From assembly GCA_014360495.1 (NCBI GenBank), contig JACIXR010000008.1, positions 79,291 through 143,290 on the forward strand: DNA of 64,000 bases, read 5' to 3'. Position numbers and translations under genes: made by a program. The DNA comes from a bacterium (GTDB lineage Bacteria > Armatimonadota > JACIXR01). Positions 8,554-17,144 of this stretch are shown here, one piece after another. The notes beneath the pieces are model-generated. The model ran no database searches. It worked only from the letters and a program-made list of their open reading frames with translations, and was not told the origin of the DNA. Numbering within the stretch: the first letter of the stretch is position 1; each line of letters begins with the position of its first letter.

Positions 8554-10299
8554 TCATTCCAGCAAAACAAGAGTGGCGGAATGAAGGGTGGGAAGGAGGA
8601 AATGAAGAACTCCCTCTTTGCCAATCTTAAAGGGAAGGGGATGAAATTCTCCATCCCTTATTTCCTCTACTTTCTTTGGCTTGAACCAGGGAGGAAGCTC
8701 AACGCTTATCCGCAAATTCTCAATTGGATGAGAAATATATCCTTCCTTCTCGGATTTTCCTTTCTCATTTATACACACGATTAACATCGCATCGTCCGCA
8801 ACCAGAGCGCGTGCGAAAACACCTTCCTGCCCTTGAACGATATCCATGGGTTGAGTCCTTGATATTATATGAGAGACAGCACTCAAATTTTTATAAACAT
8901 CTCCTATTGCCTTCCAGACCTCGGGATAATCCTCCGCTCCATAAGAGATGATATTCTTCCCGATATGCTCCGTGCAGTGGATATAGCTGAGCAACCCCTT
9001 TGCCCCTCCCGCAAGAGCATAATGCATCATAATCTTCTCCTCTTCAGGGGATGGCATCCTTGGATATTTCCAGTCGGAGGGTTTGTCTTTCGGTTTACGA
9101 AAATAAGCCTGATAGGTTATCAACGGCATAGAAGGAGACGAGGCTAAGCGAAGGATTTCGGAGACATCGTAAACTAAGCGCATTTCCGCTCCGAAGGCGA
9201 GGGCATAGGGGTCGGTGTTGGTGACATCTGCTATTCGCCCGTATACAAACCAATTCGCTGGCTTGTAGGTCATATCAATGGTAAGGAAAGTGAGCTTGTT
9301 CTTGTCGGCGTTGTAGCAATTCCTTTCCCTCTTAACCATCTCCACAGCCTTGCTCCCAACCCTTAGGGGATGGGGAAGCGATTCAACGAAATAATCAGCT
9401 ACATCGGGCTCGTCCCAGAGGTAGTAAGCCCAGAGGAAGGGATGGGAAATTATCTCCTTAGGTGGAGATTCTCCTCCCAGGGAGGAAATTCCTTTGATAT
9501 TGAACTTACCCAGTTTGTCCAATTGTTCCTTTGATAGAGCGCTGAAGGAGGCGTAGATATTGCAATTGGCTTGTGCATAAGCCTCGGGAGTGACATAGCC
9601 GTAGCTTCCGAGGGGAAAGAAGTCGTCCCTTGCTCGGAAAAGGAAAGCGATTCTCTCCCCTTTATCGGTATCTAAACGGAGATAGTGGAAGCTACCATAG
9701 CGAAGGGGTTGGGTAAGAGAAACGATAATGAGGCAGAAATCCTTCCAAAAGCCCAAGATTTTGCTTCTTTTCAGGAGGGAATATCCATCTAAAAGGATTT
9801 CCTTGATTTTGCTTGGCTTTCCCTTTAAAAAGAGATAAATCTTTGAAATGTTCTCATCAAAGGCGAGAGTTTCAAGGGAAAGGGTAGGGGGATTGGGAGG
9901 TTGGGAGATTTCAATTGCTGATGAATCTGTGAGTTTAATCTTTGCCCTCAAATCTTTTTGGGGATGATTTCTCAGGCGGATGAGGATTTCTCCGAAAGAT
10001 TTGGGAGGCAAAGGGTCGGGACGCAATCTCCACCAGACTATTTCTTCGTTTAATTGTAAATCTTCAATTCGCAGGGGTTCATTTCCCCTGTTCTCTACAT
10101 AAATCTCAAGAAAGCCAGCTGGCTTGAAGCCTTCATTAAATTTTTCATAGGGGAAGGTAGGGTCGGGATGATAGAAGGAGCAATCAATCCTCAAGGAGGG
10201 GAGCGAGGGCATGGCGAGGAAGAGGAGGAAGAGGGAAATCGCTTTTTTGAAATTCGCCAGTTTATTGCTTTTGGGGTTGAGGGAGGAAACAGAACGCAT
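8554..10299 (-). CDS. Exported protein with TIM-barrel glycosidase-like domain
   Basis: A 581-residue protein with a hydrophobic export segment (AISLFLLFLAMPSLPS) at about residues 20-35. A beta-sandwich-like region (about 40-225) includes VENRGNEPLRIEDLQLN. A barrel-like region follows: YYLWDEPDV (about 290-298) and DVTNTDPYALAFGAEM carry acidic residues where glycoside hydrolases often place catalytic carboxylates. ALAGGAKGLLSYI and a C-terminal beta domain (LHFLLPTLHSATLVLLE) complete it. No named GH family is recognised with confidence. A promoter sits so close to the ATG that the message would be leaderless; an internal start nearer the hydrophobic segment is the alternative. Confidence 0.7.
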   Translation of the reverse strand: MRSVSSLNPKSNKLANFKKAISLFLLFLAMPSLPSLRIDCSFYHPDPTFPYEKFNEGFKPAGFLEIYVENRGNEPLRIEDLQLNEEIVWWRLRPDPLPPKSFGEILIRLRNHPQKDLRAKIKLTDSSAIEISQPPNPPTLSLETLAFDENISKIYLFLKGKPSKIKEILLDGYSLLKRSKILGFWKDFCLIIVSLTQPLRYGSFHYLRLDTDKGERIAFLFRARDDFFPLGSYGYVTPEAYAQANCNIYASFSALSKEQLDKLGKFNIKGISSLGGESPPKEIISHPFLWAYYLWDEPDVADYFVESLPHPLRVGSKAVEMVKRERNCYNADKNKLTFLTIDMTYKPANWFVYGRIADVTNTDPYALAFGAEMRLVYDVSEILRLASSPSMPLITYQAYFRKPKDKPSDWKYPRMPSPEEEKIMMHYALAGGAKGLLSYIHCTEHIGKNIISYGAEDYPEVWKAIGDVYKNLSAVSHIISRTQPMDIVQGQEGVFARALVADDAMLIVCINEKGKSEKEGYISHPIENLRISVELPPWFKPKKVEEIRDGEFHPLPFKIGKEGVLHFLLPTLHSATLVLLE

Positions 10300-10308
10300 A
10301 TCGTCAAT

Positions 10309-10337
10309 ATTGTATTAAAAGGTAAACAGATTTGCAA
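10309..10337 (-). promoter_or_regulatory. Promoter at the start codon of the TIM-barrel protein gene
   Basis: Minus-strand TTGCAA (10332-10337), 17 bp spacer, TACAAT (10309-10314). The -10 ends 9 bp before the ATG at 10299 and there is no Shine-Dalgarno sequence, as at hisF and tldD. Confidence 0.6.
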
Positions 10338-10398
10338 GTGAATGTATGTTTGTAAAACATCCAAGAGCCATAATTATAATTCCGTTTTGAAAGATTAG

Positions 10399-10481
10399 AT
10401 TGCGAGGCGCTAAGGAAGCAATCTCTTTCTTGAGAGCATAAATGAGAGATTGCCACGCCCGCCTTTGGCGGGCTCGCAATG
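10399..10481. repeat. Palindromic intergenic repeat, copy 1
   Basis: Two linked motifs: GATTGCGAGGCG...GCAATCTC (10399-10426) and a 36-bp unit (10446-10481) beginning GAGATTGCCAC and ending GGGCTCGCAATG. The second contains a perfect hairpin GCCCGCC-TTT-GGCGGGC. The 36-bp unit recurs at 15198-15233 with two substitutions. The layout is REP/MITE-like; the hairpin could also act in termination or mRNA stability. Confidence 0.8.
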
Positions 10482-10500
10482 AAATTCTCCTCTGCCTTTT

Positions 10501-11790
10501 TCAGGAAACTATGCCCCTATCCAGCAAAGAAGAAAGGGTGAGGAAAATCTCTTGATATCTCTGCATAGATGAATACTGTATGTCAATGAAATAGGCATCT
10601 ATCTCTCGGCGATGAGAGATTAGGAGGGAGACAATCTGGAGGTCTAATTTACCTTCCTTAGCTTCCCTTTCCACAATGTTGATTACTTCCCCTATATTCA
10701 TCGCTGCACGATATGGACGCTTCTCCCGCAGGGCGGAAAAGACATCAGAAACAGCCATTATGCGAGCGTGAAGGGGAATCTCCTCTCCCTTTAACTTAAA
10801 TGGGTAGCCTGAGCCGTCCAATCGCTCGTGATGGAAGGCAGCCGCATCCCTTATCTTCTCAAAATTCCTGAGACGATTAAGGGTTATGTAAGTCAGATAG
10901 GGATGTGCTCTAACCAATGCGAATTCCTCCTCGCTCAGCTTTCCTGGTTTCTCTATGATAGATGGAGCGATGCCTAGCTTCCCCAAATCGTGGAGATGAC
11001 CACCTATTTTCAGCATATCAACCTCAATTTGCGGCAAGGAAAGGAGCTTTCCTATCTCCTCAGCGATTTTGGCAACACCTCTTGAGTGAAAAGCGGTATA
11101 ATGGCTTTTGAAATCAACGAAACAGCAGAAGAGCTCTGAGAGGGAGATTAGCTCATCTCTACCCAGTTTATATTCTGGCAGGGAGCACATTTGAGGGAGG
11201 ACTTCTTCTAAAAAAATAGACCGAAGCAAGGTCAAGCCAAGTCGCCTCTCTGCTGGATACCTCCATAAAGGCTTCCACGACCTCTTGGGGGAGGAAATAT
11301 CCTGAGAGCTCCTTTATCTTTTCCTTTATTTCTTCAACTTGAAGGAGAATCGGTTTTTGGGTATCCGTTAAATTTGAGACAATTTCCAAGAGATGGAGGA
11401 TGAAGCTCTCAAGTGGGACTTCCTGTTTAGAGAATTCCATCACCGCACGGAGAGCGGGTGCTTTCTCTGGTTCCTGAACATCTCTCCACTTCGTATGATG
11501 GTAAAGGATTATCCTTGGGACATTTGGGACATATTGGTTTATGAGAGGAAAATCCTTAAGCAAGTAATAGGCAACAAGACAATGGCGCCAGGGAGTGGTA
11601 GCTGATGGGTTTAAGAGTGCGCTTATGTCTCATTTTCTCCACAGGATAATCCCTAGTCAAAGAATTAAAATTTGGGAGAAATATTTCATTCTTAGATGCT
11701 CGCTAACCGAAAAATTGTATGAGAGGAGATTCACTAAATTTCCTCGGCTCGGGAATATTCAAATGCAATTTTACCATCAAAGAACGAAGC
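10501..11790 (-). pseudogene. Decayed HD-GYP domain gene
   Basis: A broken paralogue of the gene next door at 11809-13098. The C-terminal part (10501 to about 11215) still encodes a complete-looking HD-GYP domain, with LHDLGKL, RAHPYLT and HHERLDGSGYP. It is out of frame with the middle part (about 11220-11629: WRHCLVAYYLLKDFPLINQ, PNVPRIILYHH) at a run of seven A's at 11210-11216; six would restore the frame. Further upstream the paralogue's GLLWGEEEELSALL region is hit by TGA at 11630-11632 and again at 11657-11659, and the first HD region is barely recognisable. Several lesions argue for real decay, although the homopolymer shift alone could be a sequencing error. Confidence 0.85.
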
Positions 11791-11808
11791 AATAATAGAA
11801 CATCTCTC

Positions 11809-13098
11809 CTAATACTCCTTCATATAAGAAAAATGCGTGTTCAAAAATATTTCATCTATCTCGCTTAAATTTTTGGTCAATAGAGATACAATTTCCCCAT
11901 CTAATTTCCCCTCCTTTGTTTCATCCTCTAAAATTTTAACTGCTTCATCCAACTCTAACGCGGGACGGTATAGTCGCTTCTCCCGGAGGGCTGAGAAAAC
12001 ATCCGCGACTTCAAGCAAGCGAGCTTCATATGGTAGCTCTTCTCCTTTCAGACGAAAGGGATACCCAGAGCCATCCAATCTCTCATGGTGAAATCCCGCC
12101 AATTCACTCAGTCCTTCCAACCCTTTAGTGCGGGATAATATGCTGTAAATGCTGAATGGATGAACTTTTACTAAAGCGAATTCTTCCTCGGTTAATTTAT
12201 CGTTCTTGATAAGAATAGATAGGGGCAGGCTGAGTTTTCCTAAATCGTGAATATAACCAGCTATCTTTAGTTTCTTTACTGTTTCCTCGGGTAACTGTGC
12301 GAGCTTACCGAGAGCTTCTGCTATAGCGGATACGCCCCTTGAGTGAGCTGCGAAGAACTCGCATTTGTAATCAACGAATCTACAAACCAATTGAAAAAAA
12401 GAGACTGTTTCTTCTTCGCTCATTGCATACTCGGGTAAAGGATAAAGGGCTTCAATGTTTTCCTCTATAAATGGGGAAGTGAGAGTAAGCCAGAACGCCT
12501 CCTTGTTGGAAGCTTCAAGAAAAGCATCTACGATGTCGGTTGGGAAGAAATAATCCTTTAGTTCCTTTACCCTTTCCCTTATCCCTTCGGCTTGATGAAG
12601 GATTGGTATCCGGTTATCTATCATCATTGAAATAGCGCTTGCAAGATTTATTATCAAGCTTTCATAAGGAACCTCTTCTCTCGTGAATTCAATTATGGGA
12701 AGCAGCAAACGACACTTTTCCGGTTTGGTTAGCTCCTCAAATTTAATATGATGGTAGAGAATCATCCTTGGAACATCAGGAACTAAACGAATTATAAAGG
12801 GAAAATCTTTTAGCAATAGATAAGCTAGTAGGCAGTGGCGCCAAGGGGTAGGGTTGGAAGGCTCGAGCAAGGCCGAGAGCTCTTCCTCTTCACCCCATAA
12901 TAGTCCTGCATCGTGAATGAGGGAAGCAATGAGCAGATTGTTTCTTCGCTCGGGCGATAATCCCATAAGTTCGGCAACTCTAAGACTGATGTAGGCAGTC
13001 TGCTTATGGTGTAGGTTATGATAGCGGGTAAGGTCTAAAACAGTTGAAAGAAGCCTCAAGATGATTTCCTTAGCGGACACATTCAAGCCTTCTCGCAA
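11809..13098 (-). CDS. HD/HD-GYP two-domain protein, probable cyclic dinucleotide phosphodiesterase
   Basis: 429 residues. An N-terminal HD-like domain (about 20-80) contains RYHNLHHKQ and LIHDAGLLW; a linker with WRHCLLAYLLLKDFPF follows; the C-terminal HD-GYP domain (about 240-420) has HSRGVSAIAE, YIHDLGKLSLP, VKVHPF and HHERLDGSGYP, all the metal- and GYP-motif residues. HD-GYP enzymes hydrolyse c-di-GMP or cGAMP. No receiver, membrane or other sensor domain is fused, so its input is unknown. The start is TTG 13098, 10 bp after AAGGAGGG. The neighbouring pseudogene shows a tandem duplication in which this copy was kept. Confidence 0.88.
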   Translation of the reverse strand: MREGLNVSAKEIILRLLSTVLDLTRYHNLHHKQTAYISLRVAELMGLSPERRNNLLIASLIHDAGLLWGEEEELSALLEPSNPTPWRHCLLAYLLLKDFPFIIRLVPDVPRMILYHHIKFEELTKPEKCRLLLPIIEFTREEVPYESLIINLASAISMMIDNRIPILHQAEGIRERVKELKDYFFPTDIVDAFLEASNKEAFWLTLTSPFIEENIEALYPLPEYAMSEEETVSFFQLVCRFVDYKCEFFAAHSRGVSAIAEALGKLAQLPEETVKKLKIAGYIHDLGKLSLPLSILIKNDKLTEEEFALVKVHPFSIYSILSRTKGLEGLSELAGFHHERLDGSGYPFRLKGEELPYEARLLEVADVFSALREKRLYRPALELDEAVKILEDETKEGKLDGEIVSLLTKNLSEIDEIFLNTHFSYMKEY

Positions 13099-13191
13099 TC
13101 TCCAATCCCTCCTTAAAACATATCAAGGATGATTTTAATTTAAAAAGTGGAGGTAGTCAATAATCGCTTAATGTTGCCCTTTACATAAAAG

Positions 13192-15141
13192 ATGTCTCTC
13201 AATTTAATCATTCAGCTTCCCAATAAACACCTTGAGGAGCCGGGCTTTTCCATCTCCGAGGATTTCTATTTTCCCGGCTGGCGCTTGGAGAAATGCGCCC
13301 TCCACCCCTCCGGCTTCCTCGTCCGCCTGCCGAAGGAGGTCACAGGGGAAAGTTATGGCAATCTTTGTGGGGATTTTTCCACTAACCCCCTCTGGGACAG
13401 GGTTGCCATCAGGGACTCAAACGACTTCTGGTGGAGCTCAAATGATATAGTTCAATACGAACAGCAAACAGTTTACGGGCTTCCCCTCTCCTTCATTTTT
13501 TCCGCTTGGGCTTATAACGAACCCAATGCCATCCACTCGTGGTGGATTAGTTGGGAATATTCCATAGGGCTACGCTTCAATTTATCCAATCAGGGCAAAC
13601 TCCTCGTCCAAAAGCTTCTCTCCGATGGCTCATATCAAAACATCAAGGTGCTAACTTTGAGGCGGGAAGAGACGCCTATTCAGGGCTGGTTCACATTTTG
13701 GTGCAGGACAATTGAGCTTGACGACCGTTATATTTTCCTATTTTTCTCTGAGGAAAGCCCATCCTTAATTGTCCCTAAGGAAGGGCTCACTCAAAACTGG
13801 AATCCCAAGATGACATTCTGGACGCCCACCCGTCAGCTGTTCAAATACGCCTCGCTCACGGAACCCGATGGCGTCTCCTATGCGCTTTCCCCTGTTTTTA
13901 CCGCTCCCTACCTTCCTACCCAAACCCAGCAGTATTTCGTTGATGGCTATAACGCCACCGTCATTTTAATGGATAAATACAACTTGGCTGAATGGACGCC
14001 TTCCGCTGGCGAGGAGATGCGTGTCAAAGTCCTTCTGGGAACAGGGGGCTGGGCAAGGAAGTTCAAGGTCTCCTTTCCCGCAACGACTGGGGAAACAGCC
14101 CCCACGCCAGTGGATATATCCAATAAAACCCTTTATCTCTCCCTCACTTACTCCCTTAATCTCTCAGAGGAGGAGGCAAGGATAAGAGTTAAAGACCCCG
14201 ACCTTTCTCTCTCCCCGCAACGCCACCTGCGATTTGGGGCAAAATGGGACGATACCGCCATCTTCTCGGGCTATCTGCTTGAGCCACAGGCGAAGGAAGT
14301 CCGCTGGGGAAGGGAATGGGAATTGACCGCACAGGGGATAGCCTTTAAACTCCGCAATGCAATCCTTCCCGCTGGCACCGCCTATGATGGCGTTCTCCAT
14401 ACCGACGCAGTAGTGGATGTGGATATCTGCGGTTATGCAGGGATAGATGTTGAGACGGCAACCGACCCCAATAACCTCAAACTCCCGCAGGGGGCACCAG
14501 AGCAAGGCTTCCTCTGGCAGGTGGAACAGGGGACAAACGCCCTTGACCTCTTGGAGCGGATATTGGAATTCACGGGCTGGCAACTAATCGCTTCGTTCTC
14601 AACAGACGAGAACGGCTATCCTATCGCAAAACTTATTTACCGCCCCGAGCCCGACCCAGCGAATACCGGTATCGTGGCGAAGTTTTGGAAAACAACGGAA
14701 GGAGCAAACCAAACCCCGCCCGAGGGCGTTGTTTACCTCAAGATGTTCCAGTTCAAGGAGATAACGGAACCTCCTGAGATAAACGAGGCTTGGGTCTGCG
14801 GGCAGGATTATATGGGATACCCAATCTGTGGCTTTTTAATCAATGCGGACAGCATAAACAATCCTGATAGCGACGATTATCTCGGGTTTAGGAAGCAATA
14901 TGTGGAAGTGGACGCAAGCTTGAATACCGAATCGGCAATCCAACAGCGCCTTTCCGTTTTGGAGAAAAAGATGCATACAAAAAAGACCTATGAATGGGAA
15001 GCGCCCGCCCCTCCAGTGGTCAAGCCAGGGGATTTGGTGGAGATAGAGGGCATAGAGGGGAAAATTAGGGTGGATAGGGTAGAGGTGGAATGGGATGGGA
15101 AAGTTAAATTGAAGGCGTGGTATTTCGGGACGAGGTTATAG
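13192..15141 (+). CDS. Orphan phage-tail-like protein (hub/baseplate type)
   Basis: A 649-residue protein with no signal peptide. It looks modular and beta-rich: an N-terminal part of about 270 residues resembling a laminin-type or tail-fibre jelly roll (IHSWWISWEYSIGLRFNLS), then segments such as FGAKWDDTAIFSGYLLEP, WELTAQGIAFKLRN, DLLERILEFTGWQL and the C-terminal VKPGDLVEIEGIEGKIRVDRVEVEWDG. That order (small beta domains, a lleril-tGw motif, a terminal OB-like fold) recalls phage tail hub proteins. No head, portal, terminase or sheath gene is nearby, so this is a single relic or a domesticated gene. It stands between two HD-GYP genes and a GH2 gene, and the repeat pair at 10399 and 15155 brackets the area. 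No good ribosome-binding site precedes the ATG. The family call is tentative. Confidence 0.5.
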   Translation: MSLNLIIQLPNKHLEEPGFSISEDFYFPGWRLEKCALHPSGFLVRLPKEVTGESYGNLCGDFSTNPLWDRVAIRDSNDFWWSSNDIVQYEQQTVYGLPLSFIFSAWAYNEPNAIHSWWISWEYSIGLRFNLSNQGKLLVQKLLSDGSYQNIKVLTLRREETPIQGWFTFWCRTIELDDRYIFLFFSEESPSLIVPKEGLTQNWNPKMTFWTPTRQLFKYASLTEPDGVSYALSPVFTAPYLPTQTQQYFVDGYNATVILMDKYNLAEWTPSAGEEMRVKVLLGTGGWARKFKVSFPATTGETAPTPVDISNKTLYLSLTYSLNLSEEEARIRVKDPDLSLSPQRHLRFGAKWDDTAIFSGYLLEPQAKEVRWGREWELTAQGIAFKLRNAILPAGTAYDGVLHTDAVVDVDICGYAGIDVETATDPNNLKLPQGAPEQGFLWQVEQGTNALDLLERILEFTGWQLIASFSTDENGYPIAKLIYRPEPDPANTGIVAKFWKTTEGANQTPPEGVVYLKMFQFKEITEPPEINEAWVCGQDYMGYPICGFLINADSINNPDSDDYLGFRKQYVEVDASLNTESAIQQRLSVLEKKMHTKKTYEWEAPAPPVVKPGDLVEIEGIEGKIRVDRVEVEWDGKVKLKAWYFGTRL

Positions 15142-15154
15142 AGGCTCATTTGTT

Positions 15155-15233
15155 ATTGCGAGGTTTCTCTTCGGGAGCTCCTACAATGACAGAGAAGGAG
15201 ATTGCCACGCCCGCCTTCGGCGGGCTCGCAGTG
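15155..15233. repeat. Palindromic intergenic repeat, copy 2
   Basis: ATTGCGAGG (15155-15163) and the 36-bp unit at 15198-15233, which differs from copy 1 at two positions. Its hairpin is GCCCGCC-TTC-GGCGGGC. It lies between two convergent genes (phage-like gene and GH2), where the hairpin could also serve as a two-way terminator, though no T-run follows. Confidence 0.8.
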
Positions 15234-15248
15234 CCCAAACCCCACTTT

Positions 15249-17144
15249 TCACTCCTCATAACTTCTATAATATTTCCTCAATAGATAGAAAACCGGCTTA
15301 TATCTCTTCCTATCTATCGTCAGCAGGCCGAAGGTGCCCTCGTTTGTGATGAATGTGCGATAATCAAATGCTAAAAACCAAGCGATAGCGGAAACGATAT
15401 ATGGCTTGCTCGTGAATGCCCTGAATGTCTTGTCTGCTATCTCCAATTGCTTGGCTATCGTGTCCCAATTTGGCGTTGACCAATATCCCCATTCAGTCGC
15501 TATTATCGGCTTATCGGGAAATACGGAATGTATTTTCTCCAACGCCTCAATAGTTGAGGAATAAGCATCCCCTCCGTAGAAGACCTCCCAATAGAAATTG
15601 AATCCCAAAACATCCGCTTCTCTCTGCGTCTCGTCTCGGAAGTATCGTCCAACGGAGGCTTGTCCCATCAACCTCGTTCCATCCACCCTCTGAGAAAGCC
15701 TCTTCAATTCCCGCAATAAATCAGCCCTCCTATTCCCTCCGCATTCATTGCAGGCGCCGAGAAGGCAAAGAGAGGGACGGGAGAAATCCTTATAAAGCAT
15801 CTCCAAAAACATCTGCTGAGCTATCCCTCTATCAAGCACATTCTCAATCTCCCTATCGCCCATCCAATAGATGGGAATCTCCTCCCAGAAGGTCAGCCCT
15901 ATTCTATCCGCATAGATGAGGGTATAGGGATGATTTGGATAATGAGTGCCTCTCACGAAGCTCGCCCCCAAATCCTTTATGATATCCAAATCCCGATGAA
16001 TCGTTTCCCAATCCATAGTTCTTCCTTGAAGGGAATCCTCGTGCCGGCTGACGCCGGGAAGGAAGACTCTTTTTCCATTTAAAAGGAGGTTTCCATTAGC
16101 AACGGAGATGAAACGAAAGCCGAACTGATTCCAAAACTCGTCTCCTTTTTGAATCTTTGCTTCAACAACATAGAGATTTGGCTCTTTCGGGCTCCAGAGC
16201 TTGGGATTGGGAATCCTCAATTCAAAGAAAATAGGCTTAATTTCCCCTGCCTTGAGCCTCAATTTCCTTTCACCCTTCCCTTCTATTCTAACCTCTTTAT
16301 CCATATCCGCTATGCTTTTGGGGCTTGGGTCCTTATCTAAGGAGGATTTTCTCGCCTCAAAGCAGGAGATTTTCAGCGATATTGATTTCTCCCTTTCTCC
16401 TCCATTCCATAGTAGAGCCGTTGCCAAGAACTTCCCTTTCTCGTCTATCGGCTTCAAATCTAATCTGATGATGCTGATGGGCGGGATAAACTCAATAAAG
16501 ACATCGTTTATGATTCCGCCGTAATTCCACCAATCGCAGACGCCTTTGGGGAGGATATCGTTTCTCGTGCCCCAGGGAATATTATCAACCCTCACTTCAA
16601 GAACATTCTCTCCGATTTTAAGGTGCTTGCTCACATCAAAAGCGAAGGGAGTATAGCCTCCTTCGTGATAGCCGAGGTAATCACCGTTCAGCCATACATC
16701 GGTTATATAATTTGCGCTGAGGAAGACGAGGAGGGCATTGTTGTGAGGAAATGAAGAGAGGTTGAATCTCTTCCTATACCAGACGACGCCCTCGTATCTA
16801 TCGGGATACTTGTTATCAATGAGGGGAGGAGTGATTTCCTGCCAATGGGATAGATTCGTGAGTTCTTTGCGCAGTTCTTCAAGGATTTCTGGGGTTCTTT
16901 TTGAGAGTGATAGATTGTGGTCTGCGTTAGGGAGGCGGGCTTTGCGCCATACGCCTTTTAGATAGAGGCGCGGATGGGAGGGCTGGGGCTCAAAGGAAGG
17001 GTAGGGGATATTGTTTTGAAATGGAACGATTGCCCCATTTATATTTTTGAGTACAAATGTGGGAGGGAGAGAGGCGAGGTCAGAGGAGAAGCAAAGCAGG
17101 GAAACGAAGGCGATTGTCAAGATAAGCATTTTAAATCGCCTCAT
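15249..17144 (-). CDS. Secreted glycoside hydrolase family 2 protein
   Basis: Exo-acting beta-glycosidase of the beta-galactosidase/glucuronidase/mannosidase group; the sugar cannot be told from sequence. A signal peptide (LILTIAFVSLLCFSSDLASL) is followed by a GH2 sugar-binding domain (about 90-225, with GVVWYRKRFNL and VWLNGDYLGYHEGGYTPF), an immunoglobulin-like domain (about 225-335) and a TIM barrel (about 340-631). The acid/base is the Glu of NEC near residue 467 and the nucleophile is the Glu of TEW near residue 551. RGTHYPNHP matches the GH2 barrel signature. At 631 residues it lacks the C-terminal domains of LacZ. It overlaps radC by 4 bp (ATGA), an unlikely functional partner. Confidence 0.9.
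   Translation of the reverse strand: MRRFKMLILTIAFVSLLCFSSDLASLPPTFVLKNINGAIVPFQNNIPYPSFEPQPSHPRLYLKGVWRKARLPNADHNLSLSKRTPEILEELRKELTNLSHWQEITPPLIDNKYPDRYEGVVWYRKRFNLSSFPHNNALLVFLSANYITDVWLNGDYLGYHEGGYTPFAFDVSKHLKIGENVLEVRVDNIPWGTRNDILPKGVCDWWNYGGIINDVFIEFIPPISIIRLDLKPIDEKGKFLATALLWNGGEREKSISLKISCFEARKSSLDKDPSPKSIADMDKEVRIEGKGERKLRLKAGEIKPIFFELRIPNPKLWSPKEPNLYVVEAKIQKGDEFWNQFGFRFISVANGNLLLNGKRVFLPGVSRHEDSLQGRTMDWETIHRDLDIIKDLGASFVRGTHYPNHPYTLIYADRIGLTFWEEIPIYWMGDREIENVLDRGIAQQMFLEMLYKDFSRPSLCLLGACNECGGNRRADLLRELKRLSQRVDGTRLMGQASVGRYFRDETQREADVLGFNFYWEVFYGGDAYSSTIEALEKIHSVFPDKPIIATEWGYWSTPNWDTIAKQLEIADKTFRAFTSKPYIVSAIAWFLAFDYRTFITNEGTFGLLTIDRKRYKPVFYLLRKYYRSYEE

Noticed and set aside
10399..15233. 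CRISPR array
   Set aside because: Only two copies nearly 5 kb apart, each with an internal hairpin; no regular spacers and no cas genes.
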